This document shows positions 26,410-34,830 of a stretch of 36,931 bases of DNA, piece by piece. The notes under the pieces are model-generated. The model was not told the DNA's origin, searched no databases, and was given only the letters and a program-made list of their open reading frames with translations. The translations under genes and the position numbers were made by a program. Within the stretch, counting starts at the first letter, position 1. The number at the start of each line of letters is the position of its first letter. Origin of the DNA: Deltaproteobacteria bacterium (GTDB lineage: Bacteria > Desulfobacterota > Desulfarculia > Adiutricales > Adiutricaceae); the NCBI GenBank assembly GCA_031254895.1, contig JAIRTO010000136.1, positions 1 through 36,931 of the forward strand, given 5' to 3'.

Positions 26410-28467
26410 TTAAGATTCAAGTTGGAGAGCCGCCTCTTCCCAGACGGACTCCAACTTCGTTTTTTCGGCCAAAAGATTCTGCAGTTCCAGGGCTATCTCT
26501 TTCGCCTTTTGGCCGTCCTGATAAGTGGCCGGGTCGCCGAGGGTCGCTTCCAGCGCGGCGGAGCGTCGGGCTATTTCCTCCAAACGTCCTTCCGTGTCTT
26601 TGAGAAGTTTTTCCAAGGGCCGACGTCTTTGAGTTTCCAGTTTTTTGGCCGCTTGGGCCTGAAGTCGCTCGTTTTTGTCTTTGGATCGACGGGCGGACTT
26701 GTTCTCCAGGCCGGACAAGTTGGCGGAAGAGGAGTTTTCCTCAGACGGAGACGGCTTGTCCCGCTCGCCGCTCGCTTTGGGCCGTTCAGGCGCCGCCGGG
26801 ACGAGGTCCTCCAGCGGCCTGGGGGTTTTTTGCCCGGACAAATCCTGCGGGTCGGCCAGCCACAATCTTTGGAAATCGTCGAAATTGCCCGGGTGCACCG
26901 TCAGAGTTCCGTTTTCGATGACTCCGGTCTTGTCGCACAATTTGTTGATGAAATGTCGATCGTGGCTGATCAGAATCATGGTGCCCTCGTAGTCCTCCAA
27001 AGCGTCCTCCAGCATCTGGCGGCCGGGGATGTCCAGATGGTTCGTCGGTTCGTCCATGATCAAGAGGTTTGGGGCGGTCATCATGATTTTGCACAGGACC
27101 AGCCTGGATTTCTCTCCTCCCGAAAGGACGGAGACTTTTTTGAAGACGTCGTCTCCGGAAAAGAGAAAGCCGCCCAGAACGGTGCGAAGAGAGCCTTGCG
27201 TCAGGTGTCCGGCGACAGTGGCCAGTTCTTCGATGATGGTGCGGCCGGGGTTTAAGGCCTCCATCTGAAATTGAGAAAAATAGCCGATGTCCACGTTTTG
27301 GCCGATGCGAAGAAGGCCGGAGGTCGGCTCGGTCAGGCCGACCAGGATTTTGGCCAGGGTGGATTTGCCTCGGCCGTTGGGGCCGATTAGAGCCAGTCTG
27401 TCGCCCCGCTGCAAAGTGAGATTGAGATCTCTGTAGACTTCGAAGCTGCCGTACCGTTTGGTGACTGATTGCAGTTCGGCCACGAGATCCGGGCCTCTTC
27501 TCCCTCGGGGCAGGGTGAGGTTGAAGGCGGCTTCAACGGCGTCGTCTGGCTGCTCCAGGCGATCCATTTTCTCCAAAGTTTTGACGCGGCTTTGAGCCCG
27601 CCGGGCCGTGGTGGCCCTGACCCTGTTCTTTTCGATGAATTTTTCCAACTGGCGGATGCGTTCCTGCTGGTTGGCGAAGGCCGCCGTTTCGGTCGCGAGT
27701 CTTCTGGCCTTTTCGTTCAGGAACTGGTCGTAGTTGCCGACGTAGACGTCGGCGCGGCCTTTCCTCAGTTCGATGATTTTTTGAGCCACGTTGTTCAAAA
27801 AAACCCGATCGTGAGAGACGAGCAGAAGGGCTGAGGATGAGGTTTTAAGGTAATTTTCCAACCAGATGAGACTGTCTATGTCGAGGTGGTTCGTCGGTTC
27901 GTCGAGGACCAGAAGATCTGGTTTGGCCACCAAAAGCCGGGCCAGAATGGCTCTCATTATCCAGCCGCCGGAGAATTCGGTCAAATTTCTTTCGAAGTCG
28001 TTTTCGCCGAAGCCCAAGCCGGAGAGGACTTTTTTGGCTTCGGCTTCTCGTCCCCAGCCCCCCATGGCTTCGAACTTATGCAGAAGGCGTCCGTGCCGCT
28101 CGGCCAGCTCTATTATTTCTGCCTGACTGTCGCTTTCTCTGGACAGAAGCTCTTCCGTTTCCTTAAGCTCCTTTTCAAGGCGGCGATATTCCGGGTCAGT
28201 GTCCAAAACCAGATTCAAAAGAGGCTGATCGGCTTCGGACAAAACGTCCTGAGGCAGGTATCCCAGTCTGAGGCCTTTGGCGCGAGTCACCTGACCGCCG
28301 TCGGGGGCCTCTTCGTCCATGATCAGCCTGATCACCGTCGTTTTGCCGGCTCCGTTGCGTCCGACCAGACCCAGTCTCTCGCCAGGCTCAATGGACAGAT
28401 TGACCCCTTTCAAAACGTCCTGACGGTTGTGAAAACGGCGGACTTCAGAAAAATTCACTAATGACAT
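26410..28467 (-). CDS. ABC-F family ATPase (duplicated ABC domain, Uup/YheS-type)
   Basis: Two Walker A motifs (GLVGRNGAGKTT, ALIGPNGRGKST), two signature motifs (EFSGGWIMR, VLSGGEKSRL), LLVLDEPTNHLDIDS / LLIMDEPTNHLDIPG, C-terminal charged coiled coil. Start at 28467 preferred. Confidence 0.93.
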   Translation of the reverse strand: MSLVNFSEVRRFHNRQDVLKGVNLSIEPGERLGLVGRNGAGKTTVIRLIMDEEAPDGGQVTRAKGLRLGYLPQDVLSEADQPLLNLVLDTDPEYRRLEKELKETEELLSRESDSQAEIIELAERHGRLLHKFEAMGGWGREAEAKKVLSGLGFGENDFERNLTEFSGGWIMRAILARLLVAKPDLLVLDEPTNHLDIDSLIWLENYLKTSSSALLLVSHDRVFLNNVAQKIIELRKGRADVYVGNYDQFLNEKARRLATETAAFANQQERIRQLEKFIEKNRVRATTARRAQSRVKTLEKMDRLEQPDDAVEAAFNLTLPRGRRGPDLVAELQSVTKRYGSFEVYRDLNLTLQRGDRLALIGPNGRGKSTLAKILVGLTEPTSGLLRIGQNVDIGYFSQFQMEALNPGRTIIEELATVAGHLTQGSLRTVLGGFLFSGDDVFKKVSVLSGGEKSRLVLCKIMMTAPNLLIMDEPTNHLDIPGRQMLEDALEDYEGTMILISHDRHFINKLCDKTGVIENGTLTVHPGNFDDFQRLWLADPQDLSGQKTPRPLEDLVPAAPERPKASGERDKPSPSEENSSSANLSGLENKSARRSKDKNERLQAQAAKKLETQRRRPLEKLLKDTEGRLEEIARRSAALEATLGDPATYQDGQKAKEIALELQNLLAEKTKLESVWEEAALQLES

Positions 28468-28618
28468 GTCGCAAAAACCTGCGGGAAACGGGTGGTCGAC
28501 GTCCTGGCCAAAAAAAAGAGGCCAAAAACGAAAAAGGGGCAAAAAAGGATCGGAAGCCAAAACGAAAAAGGGCTAAATAAAGCTCCAAAAGGCGGCGAGA
28601 CATGAGCGAATGACGCCT

Positions 28619-28673
28619 CGCCAAAGATTCGCCAAAGACTCTCCAAAGAATCGTCAAAGAATCTCCAAATAAT
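28619..28673. repeat. 11-bp tandem repeat, 5 copies (cgccaaagatt-like)
   Basis: cgccaaagatt cgccaaagact ctccaaagaat cgtcaaagaat ctccaaataat. Confidence 0.8.
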
Positions 28674-28838
28674 CTTTTGGGCGATTGGCGGCCCTGTCCG
28701 AAAAAAAACAGCCGTGAACGACTGTCCGGCCAGTATGCCATACCGTCGACGGTTTGGCAACTTTGGGGCCAGTTTGGCGGCCAGCTTGGCGTCGGCGAAG
28801 AAAGGCGAAAACGGCCGAACGACGAAAAAGCCTAAAGC

Positions 28839-29531
28839 TTAGACGCCTCTGATGAAGCAGGGCAGATAGGCCTCAGCCAGTTCCTTGAAGAACAATAAAT
28901 CTTCGTGTTTTGGCTGATGGGGGTGCAGTCGCATGAACTGAGGGTTGAGGACGACGGCGGGGCGATAGGACTGGAGGAAAAGAGGCGCGGAGCCGGCCGC
29001 CGCTTTGGCGATGGCCAGAATAGTTTGCCTGTCCACGAAAGGGGCGGCGCAGGTGGTTCTGTATTCGAAAGGCACGGCCCCGGATTTCAGGATTTTCATG
29101 GTCGCGGGAATATTGGCCGCCAAAGCGGGCGGGGCCAGGCTCGGGGGGTAGGCTGACGGATCCGTTTTCAAATCCAGAGCGACGTAGTCCAGGAGCTCGG
29201 CCTTCATAAGTCTCTCCAACGTTTGCGGAGAAGAGCCGTTGGTGTCGAGCTTGACCAGGTATCCCAAGTCTTTGACGGCGGCGACGAATTCCTCCAGATC
29301 CGGCTGAATGGTCGGTTCGCCTCCGCTTATGACCACTCCCTCCAGAAGGCCGCGTCTCTTTTTCAGGAATGAAAAAAAGTCGCGCCGATCAAGGGACTCG
29401 GCCCCTGATCGGCACAAAGGAGGATTGAAGCAATACGGGCAAGCGAAATTGCATCCTTGGGCGAAAAGGACGGCGCTGATTTTGCCTGGGAAGTCCAGAG
29501 TCGAGGTCTTTAATAGTCCTCCTATGATCAA
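28839..29531 (-). CDS. nrdG: Anaerobic ribonucleoside-triphosphate reductase activating protein (radical SAM)
   Basis: TSTLDFPGKISAVLFAQGCNFACPYCFNPPL (CxxxCxxC), GVVISGGEPTIQPDL, VKLDTNGSSP; adjacent to nrdD. Confidence 0.9.
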   Translation of the reverse strand: MIIGGLLKTSTLDFPGKISAVLFAQGCNFACPYCFNPPLCRSGAESLDRRDFFSFLKKRRGLLEGVVISGGEPTIQPDLEEFVAAVKDLGYLVKLDTNGSSPQTLERLMKAELLDYVALDLKTDPSAYPPSLAPPALAANIPATMKILKSGAVPFEYRTTCAAPFVDRQTILAIAKAAAGSAPLFLQSYRPAVVLNPQFMRLHPHQPKHEDLLFFKELAEAYLPCFIRGV

Positions 29532-29550
29532 AGCAGAGCTCCCCGGCAGT

Positions 29551-31734
29551 TTAGAGAATGTTTTTCTTTTCGCTCAAGGCGTGTCCCGTTCTAAGAGTTT
29601 CTCCCTGCATGTTGTTCAGGCCGGCGTAAGTCGTCCTTTGCTTGAATTCCGCCTGTTTGCCGTCGTTCCAGCGGGCGACGGGACGGAAATAGCCCACGAC
29701 TCGGGAATAGACGTCGGTCGGCTCGGAGCATCTGGGACAGGTGTGCTGTTCGCCGACGAGGTAGCCGTCTTTGGCGCAGACGCTGAAGGTCGGGGTCAGG
29801 GTGAAATAGGGGAGCTTATAGTTGGAGGCGATCTTTTTGATCAAGGATTTGACCACTTCCGAGTCGGTTATCTGTTCGCCGATGAAGCTGTGGAGAACAG
29901 TTCCGCCCGTGTAGCTGCTCTGAAGATCGTCTTGATGTTCGAGCGCGTCGAACAGATCCGTCGTATGATCCACCGGCAGAAGGGTCGAATTGGTGTAGAA
30001 GGGGCGGAAGGGGGCCTTTTCGGATTTATGGTCTTGAGCCCTGCCGTTGGCGAAGATCATGTCGTCGTAACGTTTTTGATCCATCAAGGCCAGACGATAG
30101 GAAGTCCCTTCGGCGGGAGTGGCTTCCAGATTGAACAGGTCTTCGGTTTTTTCTTGATAGTCGGTCAGCTTGTTCCGGAGGAAATTCAAAATTTCCAAAG
30201 CCAGCTCTTTGCCCTCGGGGGTGGAAATGTCTTGGCCGAGGAAGTTGAGGCAAGCTTCGTTGGCGCCGACGACGCCGATGGTGGAGAAGTGGTTGGCCCA
30301 GTATCTTTTGGTTCTTTCCTTGATGTCGCGCAGATAGAATCTGGAATAGGGGTAGAGACCCGATTCGGAGAAATGCTCCAAAGTCTTGCGCTTCAAGACG
30401 AGGCTCTCGCAGGCCAAGTCGGCCAAATTGCCCAGACGGCGAAAAAGGTCTTCTTTGGAAACGGCGAGATAGCCGATTCTGGGGAGATTCAAAGTGACCA
30501 CCCCGACCGAACCCGTCAAGGGGTTGGCTCCGAAAAGACCGCCGCCCCTCTTCTTGAGCTCCCGGTTGTCCAGACGCAGATGGCAGCACATGCTCCTGGC
30601 GTCTTCAGGCTTCATGTCGCTGTTGACGTAATTGGAGAAGTAGGGGATGCCGTAGCGGCCGGTCATGCGCCAGATGGGATCCAAAACGGGGTTGTCCCAG
30701 TTGAAGTCTTTGGTGATGCTGTAGGTGGGGATGGGGAAAGTGAAGATCCTTCCTTTGTTGTCGCCGGCCATCATGACTTCGGCGAACGCCCGGTTCAGCA
30801 TGTCCATTTCGTTTTGGAAATCGCCGTAAACTTCGTCCTGATGCTGACCGCCGATGAGGACGGGAGTGTCCCGAAGATAGGAAGGCACGGTCAGATCGAA
30901 GCTTATGTTGGTGAAGGGGGTTTGGAAGCCGACTCTAGTCGGCACGTTCAGGTTGAAGATCAGACCTTGCATGATCTGATAGACTTCGTCGTAGCTCAGA
31001 TTGTCGTAACGGATGAAAGGGGCCAGGAGGGTGTCGAAATTGGAGATGGCCTGAGCTCCGGCCGATTCTCCCTGCAGAGAATAGAAGAAGTTGTACAGCT
31101 GCCCTGTGGCCGTCTGCAGGTGTTTCGGCGGAGAACTCTCGATGTTGCCGGAAACGCCTTTGAAGCCGACTCTCAAGATGTCCATCAGATCCCAACCGAC
31201 GCAGTATACGGCCAGAAGATTGAGATCATGGATGTGCATGTCTCCGTTGACGTGCGCCTGCCTAATTTTGTCCGAATAGACCTGGTTGAGCCAATAGTGC
31301 TTGGAGACGGCGGCGGACACGTAGCAGTTCATGCCTTGGAGCGAAAAAGGCATGTTGCTGTTTTCCTTCACCTCCCAAACTTCGGAGTTCAGGTACTGTT
31401 TCATCGTCTCCAGACCGGTGTCGGAGACGGAGCGGATCTGAGCTCTATGATCCCTGTAGAGGATGTAAGCCTTGGCCGTCTGACGGTGAGGGGATTCCAG
31501 AAGGATGTTTTCCACGAAATCCTGGATGGTTTCCACATCGACGACATTTTCCCCTAAAGCGGTCGAGGCCCGGCGGATGACCTTGGCGGTCAATTTTTCG
31601 GCGACGTCGGGACCGAACTCGCCTGTGGCGTGACCGGCTTTAGATATGGCTAAAGCTATTTTTTCCGGGACGAAAGGCACTAAGCGTCCATCCCTCTTTT
31701 TTATCGAGTTGAAACGAGAAACGACACCATTCAT
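29551..31734 (-). CDS. nrdD: Anaerobic ribonucleoside-triphosphate reductase (class III)
   Basis: N-terminal ATP-cone (KKRDGRLVPFVPEKIALAISKAG), HIHDLNLLAVYCVGWDL, FNLNVPTRVGFQTPFTNISFD, C-terminal TCPRCSEPTDVYSRVVGYFRPVARWNDGK glycyl-radical region; AAAGGAG upstream of start. Confidence 0.96.
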   Translation of the reverse strand: MNGVVSRFNSIKKRDGRLVPFVPEKIALAISKAGHATGEFGPDVAEKLTAKVIRRASTALGENVVDVETIQDFVENILLESPHRQTAKAYILYRDHRAQIRSVSDTGLETMKQYLNSEVWEVKENSNMPFSLQGMNCYVSAAVSKHYWLNQVYSDKIRQAHVNGDMHIHDLNLLAVYCVGWDLMDILRVGFKGVSGNIESSPPKHLQTATGQLYNFFYSLQGESAGAQAISNFDTLLAPFIRYDNLSYDEVYQIMQGLIFNLNVPTRVGFQTPFTNISFDLTVPSYLRDTPVLIGGQHQDEVYGDFQNEMDMLNRAFAEVMMAGDNKGRIFTFPIPTYSITKDFNWDNPVLDPIWRMTGRYGIPYFSNYVNSDMKPEDARSMCCHLRLDNRELKKRGGGLFGANPLTGSVGVVTLNLPRIGYLAVSKEDLFRRLGNLADLACESLVLKRKTLEHFSESGLYPYSRFYLRDIKERTKRYWANHFSTIGVVGANEACLNFLGQDISTPEGKELALEILNFLRNKLTDYQEKTEDLFNLEATPAEGTSYRLALMDQKRYDDMIFANGRAQDHKSEKAPFRPFYTNSTLLPVDHTTDLFDALEHQDDLQSSYTGGTVLHSFIGEQITDSEVVKSLIKKIASNYKLPYFTLTPTFSVCAKDGYLVGEQHTCPRCSEPTDVYSRVVGYFRPVARWNDGKQAEFKQRTTYAGLNNMQGETLRTGHALSEKKNIL

Positions 31735-32739
31735 TTACTTTTTTGTTCTCCTTTAAATTTTTAATAAAAAATAGATCTCGAATAGGAGAGTCAGTATTTT
31801 TAAAATAATAAAACCAGCAAAAGAAACACAAAGACAAATAGTCAAAAGCTATTAAAATATAATAGTGTAATATATAGATAATAGTATGTAAAATAAGTTT
31901 TGTTGATGTGAATTGATAAGCTAAAGAATAGAAAAAGACATTGCTATTTTGGAAATAACGCAACAAAAAAAGATAGATAAAGCGAAGATGTTTTTATGTC
32001 TCGGATATAGCGGGAAAAATAATCTTAAAAGAAGAAAAAAAAAGAAAAGAGCCAAAGAGGTTCTATTCTTAGAAGTTGTATTTACAGTCTAAATACAATA
32101 AAACTGAACCAATTTAGTCTTTTCTGAATTATTTAGAATGGTAATGGTATATATAAGAAATTCTATGACATAAACAAGTCTATATTTTTAAAAAATGAAA
32201 AAGTGTGGCATATCGCTTGGATTTTTATTTGATGAGGGGGCAGTTTTATCTAGCCGGCCTAGGGTTGATTGACCCGCTGGCGATCAACATTTAGCGCCGT
32301 CGTGAAAAAAATTTTACCTCTTGGCGCCCCCTCTTGTCAAGACGAATTTTACTTCAGCCCCAAAATAGCGGGGTTCTGGTCTTTGCCAGACACAAGATAA
32401 GCCGTCCAGAAGGTTTGGGAATCTTTTTGGCGAAAAAAAATTGCTGTTCGGGGAGGCGCCAGATGTAGGGGCGCTTTTCGGCGGCTTCAAAATGCCGTCG
32501 GACAGGCAAGTCGACAGGGAACTCTACAGGCAACTCGACAGATTAGTCTGGTTTACGGCTGAGGAGGTCGGCCGGAACCGCCAAAGAGAGTTCGTTTCAG
32601 GGAAGAGAGTCTCCGAAAGATTCGCCTTTTAACGCGTTTTCGCGGGAGGCGTCGTTCCGGGCCGCGAGGCGGTTCAAAATTTATCGCGAAAGCGCCCGAG
32701 AATCAGGCGGCGGAAAAGATGACTTTTTTCTTCGACCAG

Positions 32740-32774
32740 GGGAGGAGAGGAGAGGAGAGGAGAGGAGAGGGGAG
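32740..32774. repeat. 5-bp simple repeat (ggaga)n
   Basis: ggggaggagaggagaggagaggagaggagaggggag. Confidence 0.9.
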
Positions 32775-33114
32775 CGGGGCGGAGCGTGTAAAAAAAGTCT
32801 TTCCTCAATGTGAGGGAGAAAGAGTCGTTGGACTTGAAACCATGCGACCAAAATGACATGCGTCTCGACAACATGCCCTCTGAAGACATGCGCCTTGACG
32901 ACATGCGATTTGAAAACTTGAGATTTGAAGACTTGAGCGAAATTAAGCCGTTTCGACGGGCGCATATTGGACCAAAAGGCCGTCGCCTTCCGAAGCCGAT
33001 CGTCTTGAAGACGCTCCTTAGGCGGAGGCTCCTTGGCTTCAGAGCAATGCGTTTATGCTACAATGGCCAAAAATGCTTTCGCCGTCGTCTAGGCGGAAAA
33101 CCATAGGAGAGCCA

Positions 33115-33699
33115 ATGTCGCCAAAAATAGCGTTATCTTGTCTTCTTTCCGGCATGTTCGGCTTTTTGGGAGCGGGCCTTTTTTGGTTTTTCGCCCACGC
33201 CGAAACAGCCAAGGCGGAGGATCCCTCTTTCTTGGCCACCTCCGAGCTGAGGCTGACTGACGACCAAGGGAGAACCAGATTGTTGCTGACGATGGTCAGA
33301 AACAAGCCCAGGCTCTTCATGCTCGACAACAACGGCGAGTATAGGTTGGAGATGGGCTTGGGAGAAACGGGAGAACCGCATGTCTGGTTGAGGGATTCGG
33401 ACGGCGCGGCCAAGGTCCAGGTGTCTCTGACCGGCAAAGGGTTGCCCTCTTTCACCTTGGCCGATCAGAAAGGACGGGAAAGAGCGGTCATGGCTTTGAG
33501 CCAGAGCGGCGAACCGACTTTCCTCATGAGAGATCCTCAAGGTCATGATCGGGTGGCCTTGTGGCGAGACTCGAAAGGAGAAGGGCTGGCCTTGGCGGAT
33601 CAAAAGGGGCAAGCCTTGGCGGCCTTGTCCGCGACGGACGGTCAGTCGCCTTCCCTGACGTTTTTCAACGAAGGAAAAGCTTATCAGACTTTCAAGTAG
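33115..33699 (+). CDS. Hypothetical exported/membrane-anchored protein with internal repeats
   Basis: N-terminal hydrophobic segment IALSCLLSGMFGFLGAGLFWFFAHA; repeating pattern LxDxxGxxRxxxxLxxxGxP; ATG preceded by aggagagcca. Confidence 0.75.
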   Translation: MSPKIALSCLLSGMFGFLGAGLFWFFAHAETAKAEDPSFLATSELRLTDDQGRTRLLLTMVRNKPRLFMLDNNGEYRLEMGLGETGEPHVWLRDSDGAAKVQVSLTGKGLPSFTLADQKGRERAVMALSQSGEPTFLMRDPQGHDRVALWRDSKGEGLALADQKGQALAALSATDGQSPSLTFFNEGKAYQTFK

Positions 33700-33720
33700 G
33701 CTTTTTTAGAATCAAAAAAA

Positions 33721-33762
33721 ACCGCCGCTTTGTCGTCAGACGGCAAAGCGGCGGTTTTTTTT
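33721..33762. terminator. Strong (potentially bidirectional) Rho-independent terminator
   Basis: aaaaaaa-accgccgctttg-tcgtcagacgg-caaagcggcggt-ttttttt: perfect 12-bp stem flanked by A and T tracts, just after the 33115..33699 CDS. Confidence 0.93.
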
Positions 33763-34407
33763 GTCTGAATGAGACGTCAATTTTGCGGAAATTACTGGCT
33801 TTTCATCAAAGGCTCGTGGGCAGCAGGCTTCCCTGATGGGCCTTTTTCATGAATTATAAATCTTTGTGTGTTTTTGTTCAAATTATAATCATATAAAATC
33901 GTTAAGCTGACAATTTGACAAAAAATATTTTTATTCTGGAGCAAGAAACGGGGCTCGAACCAGCAGCCAAAAAGATTGGATGGCTTGTCGCCAAGAGCTG
34001 GCGCTTCTCCTAAACCCTGTACTAAAGATCAAATTTTTGAAAAAGGAAACTTTTTGTTTTCAATTGTTTTGCCGAACTCTTGTTCCGTCTAATTCTCTTG
34101 GCCATGCCTTCATAGTATTTATTTGGATAAAATCAAGACCTTTCTTTCCAATATCCTTGGCGAAAATCTGCGAGCTACATTTTTGTCCCTTTGGGGGAAA
34201 AATCATCTTTAATATCTTCGTCCAGGCCATGTCTTGAGGAATTATTCTTGCTTCAGCCAAGGTTTGTTTGGAAAAAGAATATCCGACACTTGGGCTTCCG
34301 CTGTAAGTCTGTACTCCCTGGCCAGCATCCGGACTGCTAATACCATTTCCTTCGGTATCGGCAAAGGTTCTTTAAGACCCTCGGCAATTTTGTACATGAC
34401 TTCCACC

Positions 34408-34479
34408 AAATCGGACGTCAAGTACCCTCTGTAGAATTCCGGCAAATCTGATGTCAAGCTCTCTCTGCGGAATTCCGGC
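34408..34479. repeat. 36-bp direct repeat, 2 copies
   Basis: aaatcggacgtcaagtaccctctgtagaattccggc / aaatctgatgtcaagctctctctgcggaattccggc. Confidence 0.85.
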
Positions 34480-34830
34480 AATTTGTCCGAGCTCATCGTG
34501 ACTCCTAGCGGTGTTGAGCGAATCGATTAATATTGATGTTTGACCGCAGAACAAACCCGGCCATGGTCAGGATGTTCAGATAACTTAGCCGTCTTCCCTT
34601 GAGGGCTCGTCAGAAAAAGACGGTTCGCCGCCAAGGTGTTTCTTATTCTTCCCGAACTTCTTTCCGCAAACAAAACAATCATGACGCCAAGAGGCTGCGC
34701 CTCGAACAAACTAAACATGTTGGAGGCGTCAGCATTTTTTGGCGCCGACGGACTGGCGAAGCGCGTTTCACTTTTGGAAACGCGGAAAGGTCGGGCGGCC
34801 AGGCGCGAGCGCCGCTGGCCTTCGGCCTGA

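Noticed and set aside
26356-27255. 299-aa plus-strand ORF opposite the ABC-F gene
   Set aside because: Antisense shadow of a well-supported ABC-F ATPase.
29308-31557. 749-aa plus-strand ORF
   Set aside because: Fully antisense to well-supported nrdD/nrdG; a mirror ORF arising from high-GC codon bias, with no recognisable motifs.
31855-31890. Possible NrdR box (tagtgtaatatatag) upstream of nrdD
   Set aside because: Only half of the NrdR consensus palindrome is present and no second box at the expected spacing; cannot be distinguished from AT-rich background.
31640-31966. 108-aa minus-strand ORF upstream of nrdD
   Set aside because: Overlaps the nrdD start and runs through very AT-rich promoter DNA; Phe/Tyr/Ile/Leu-rich chance ORF.
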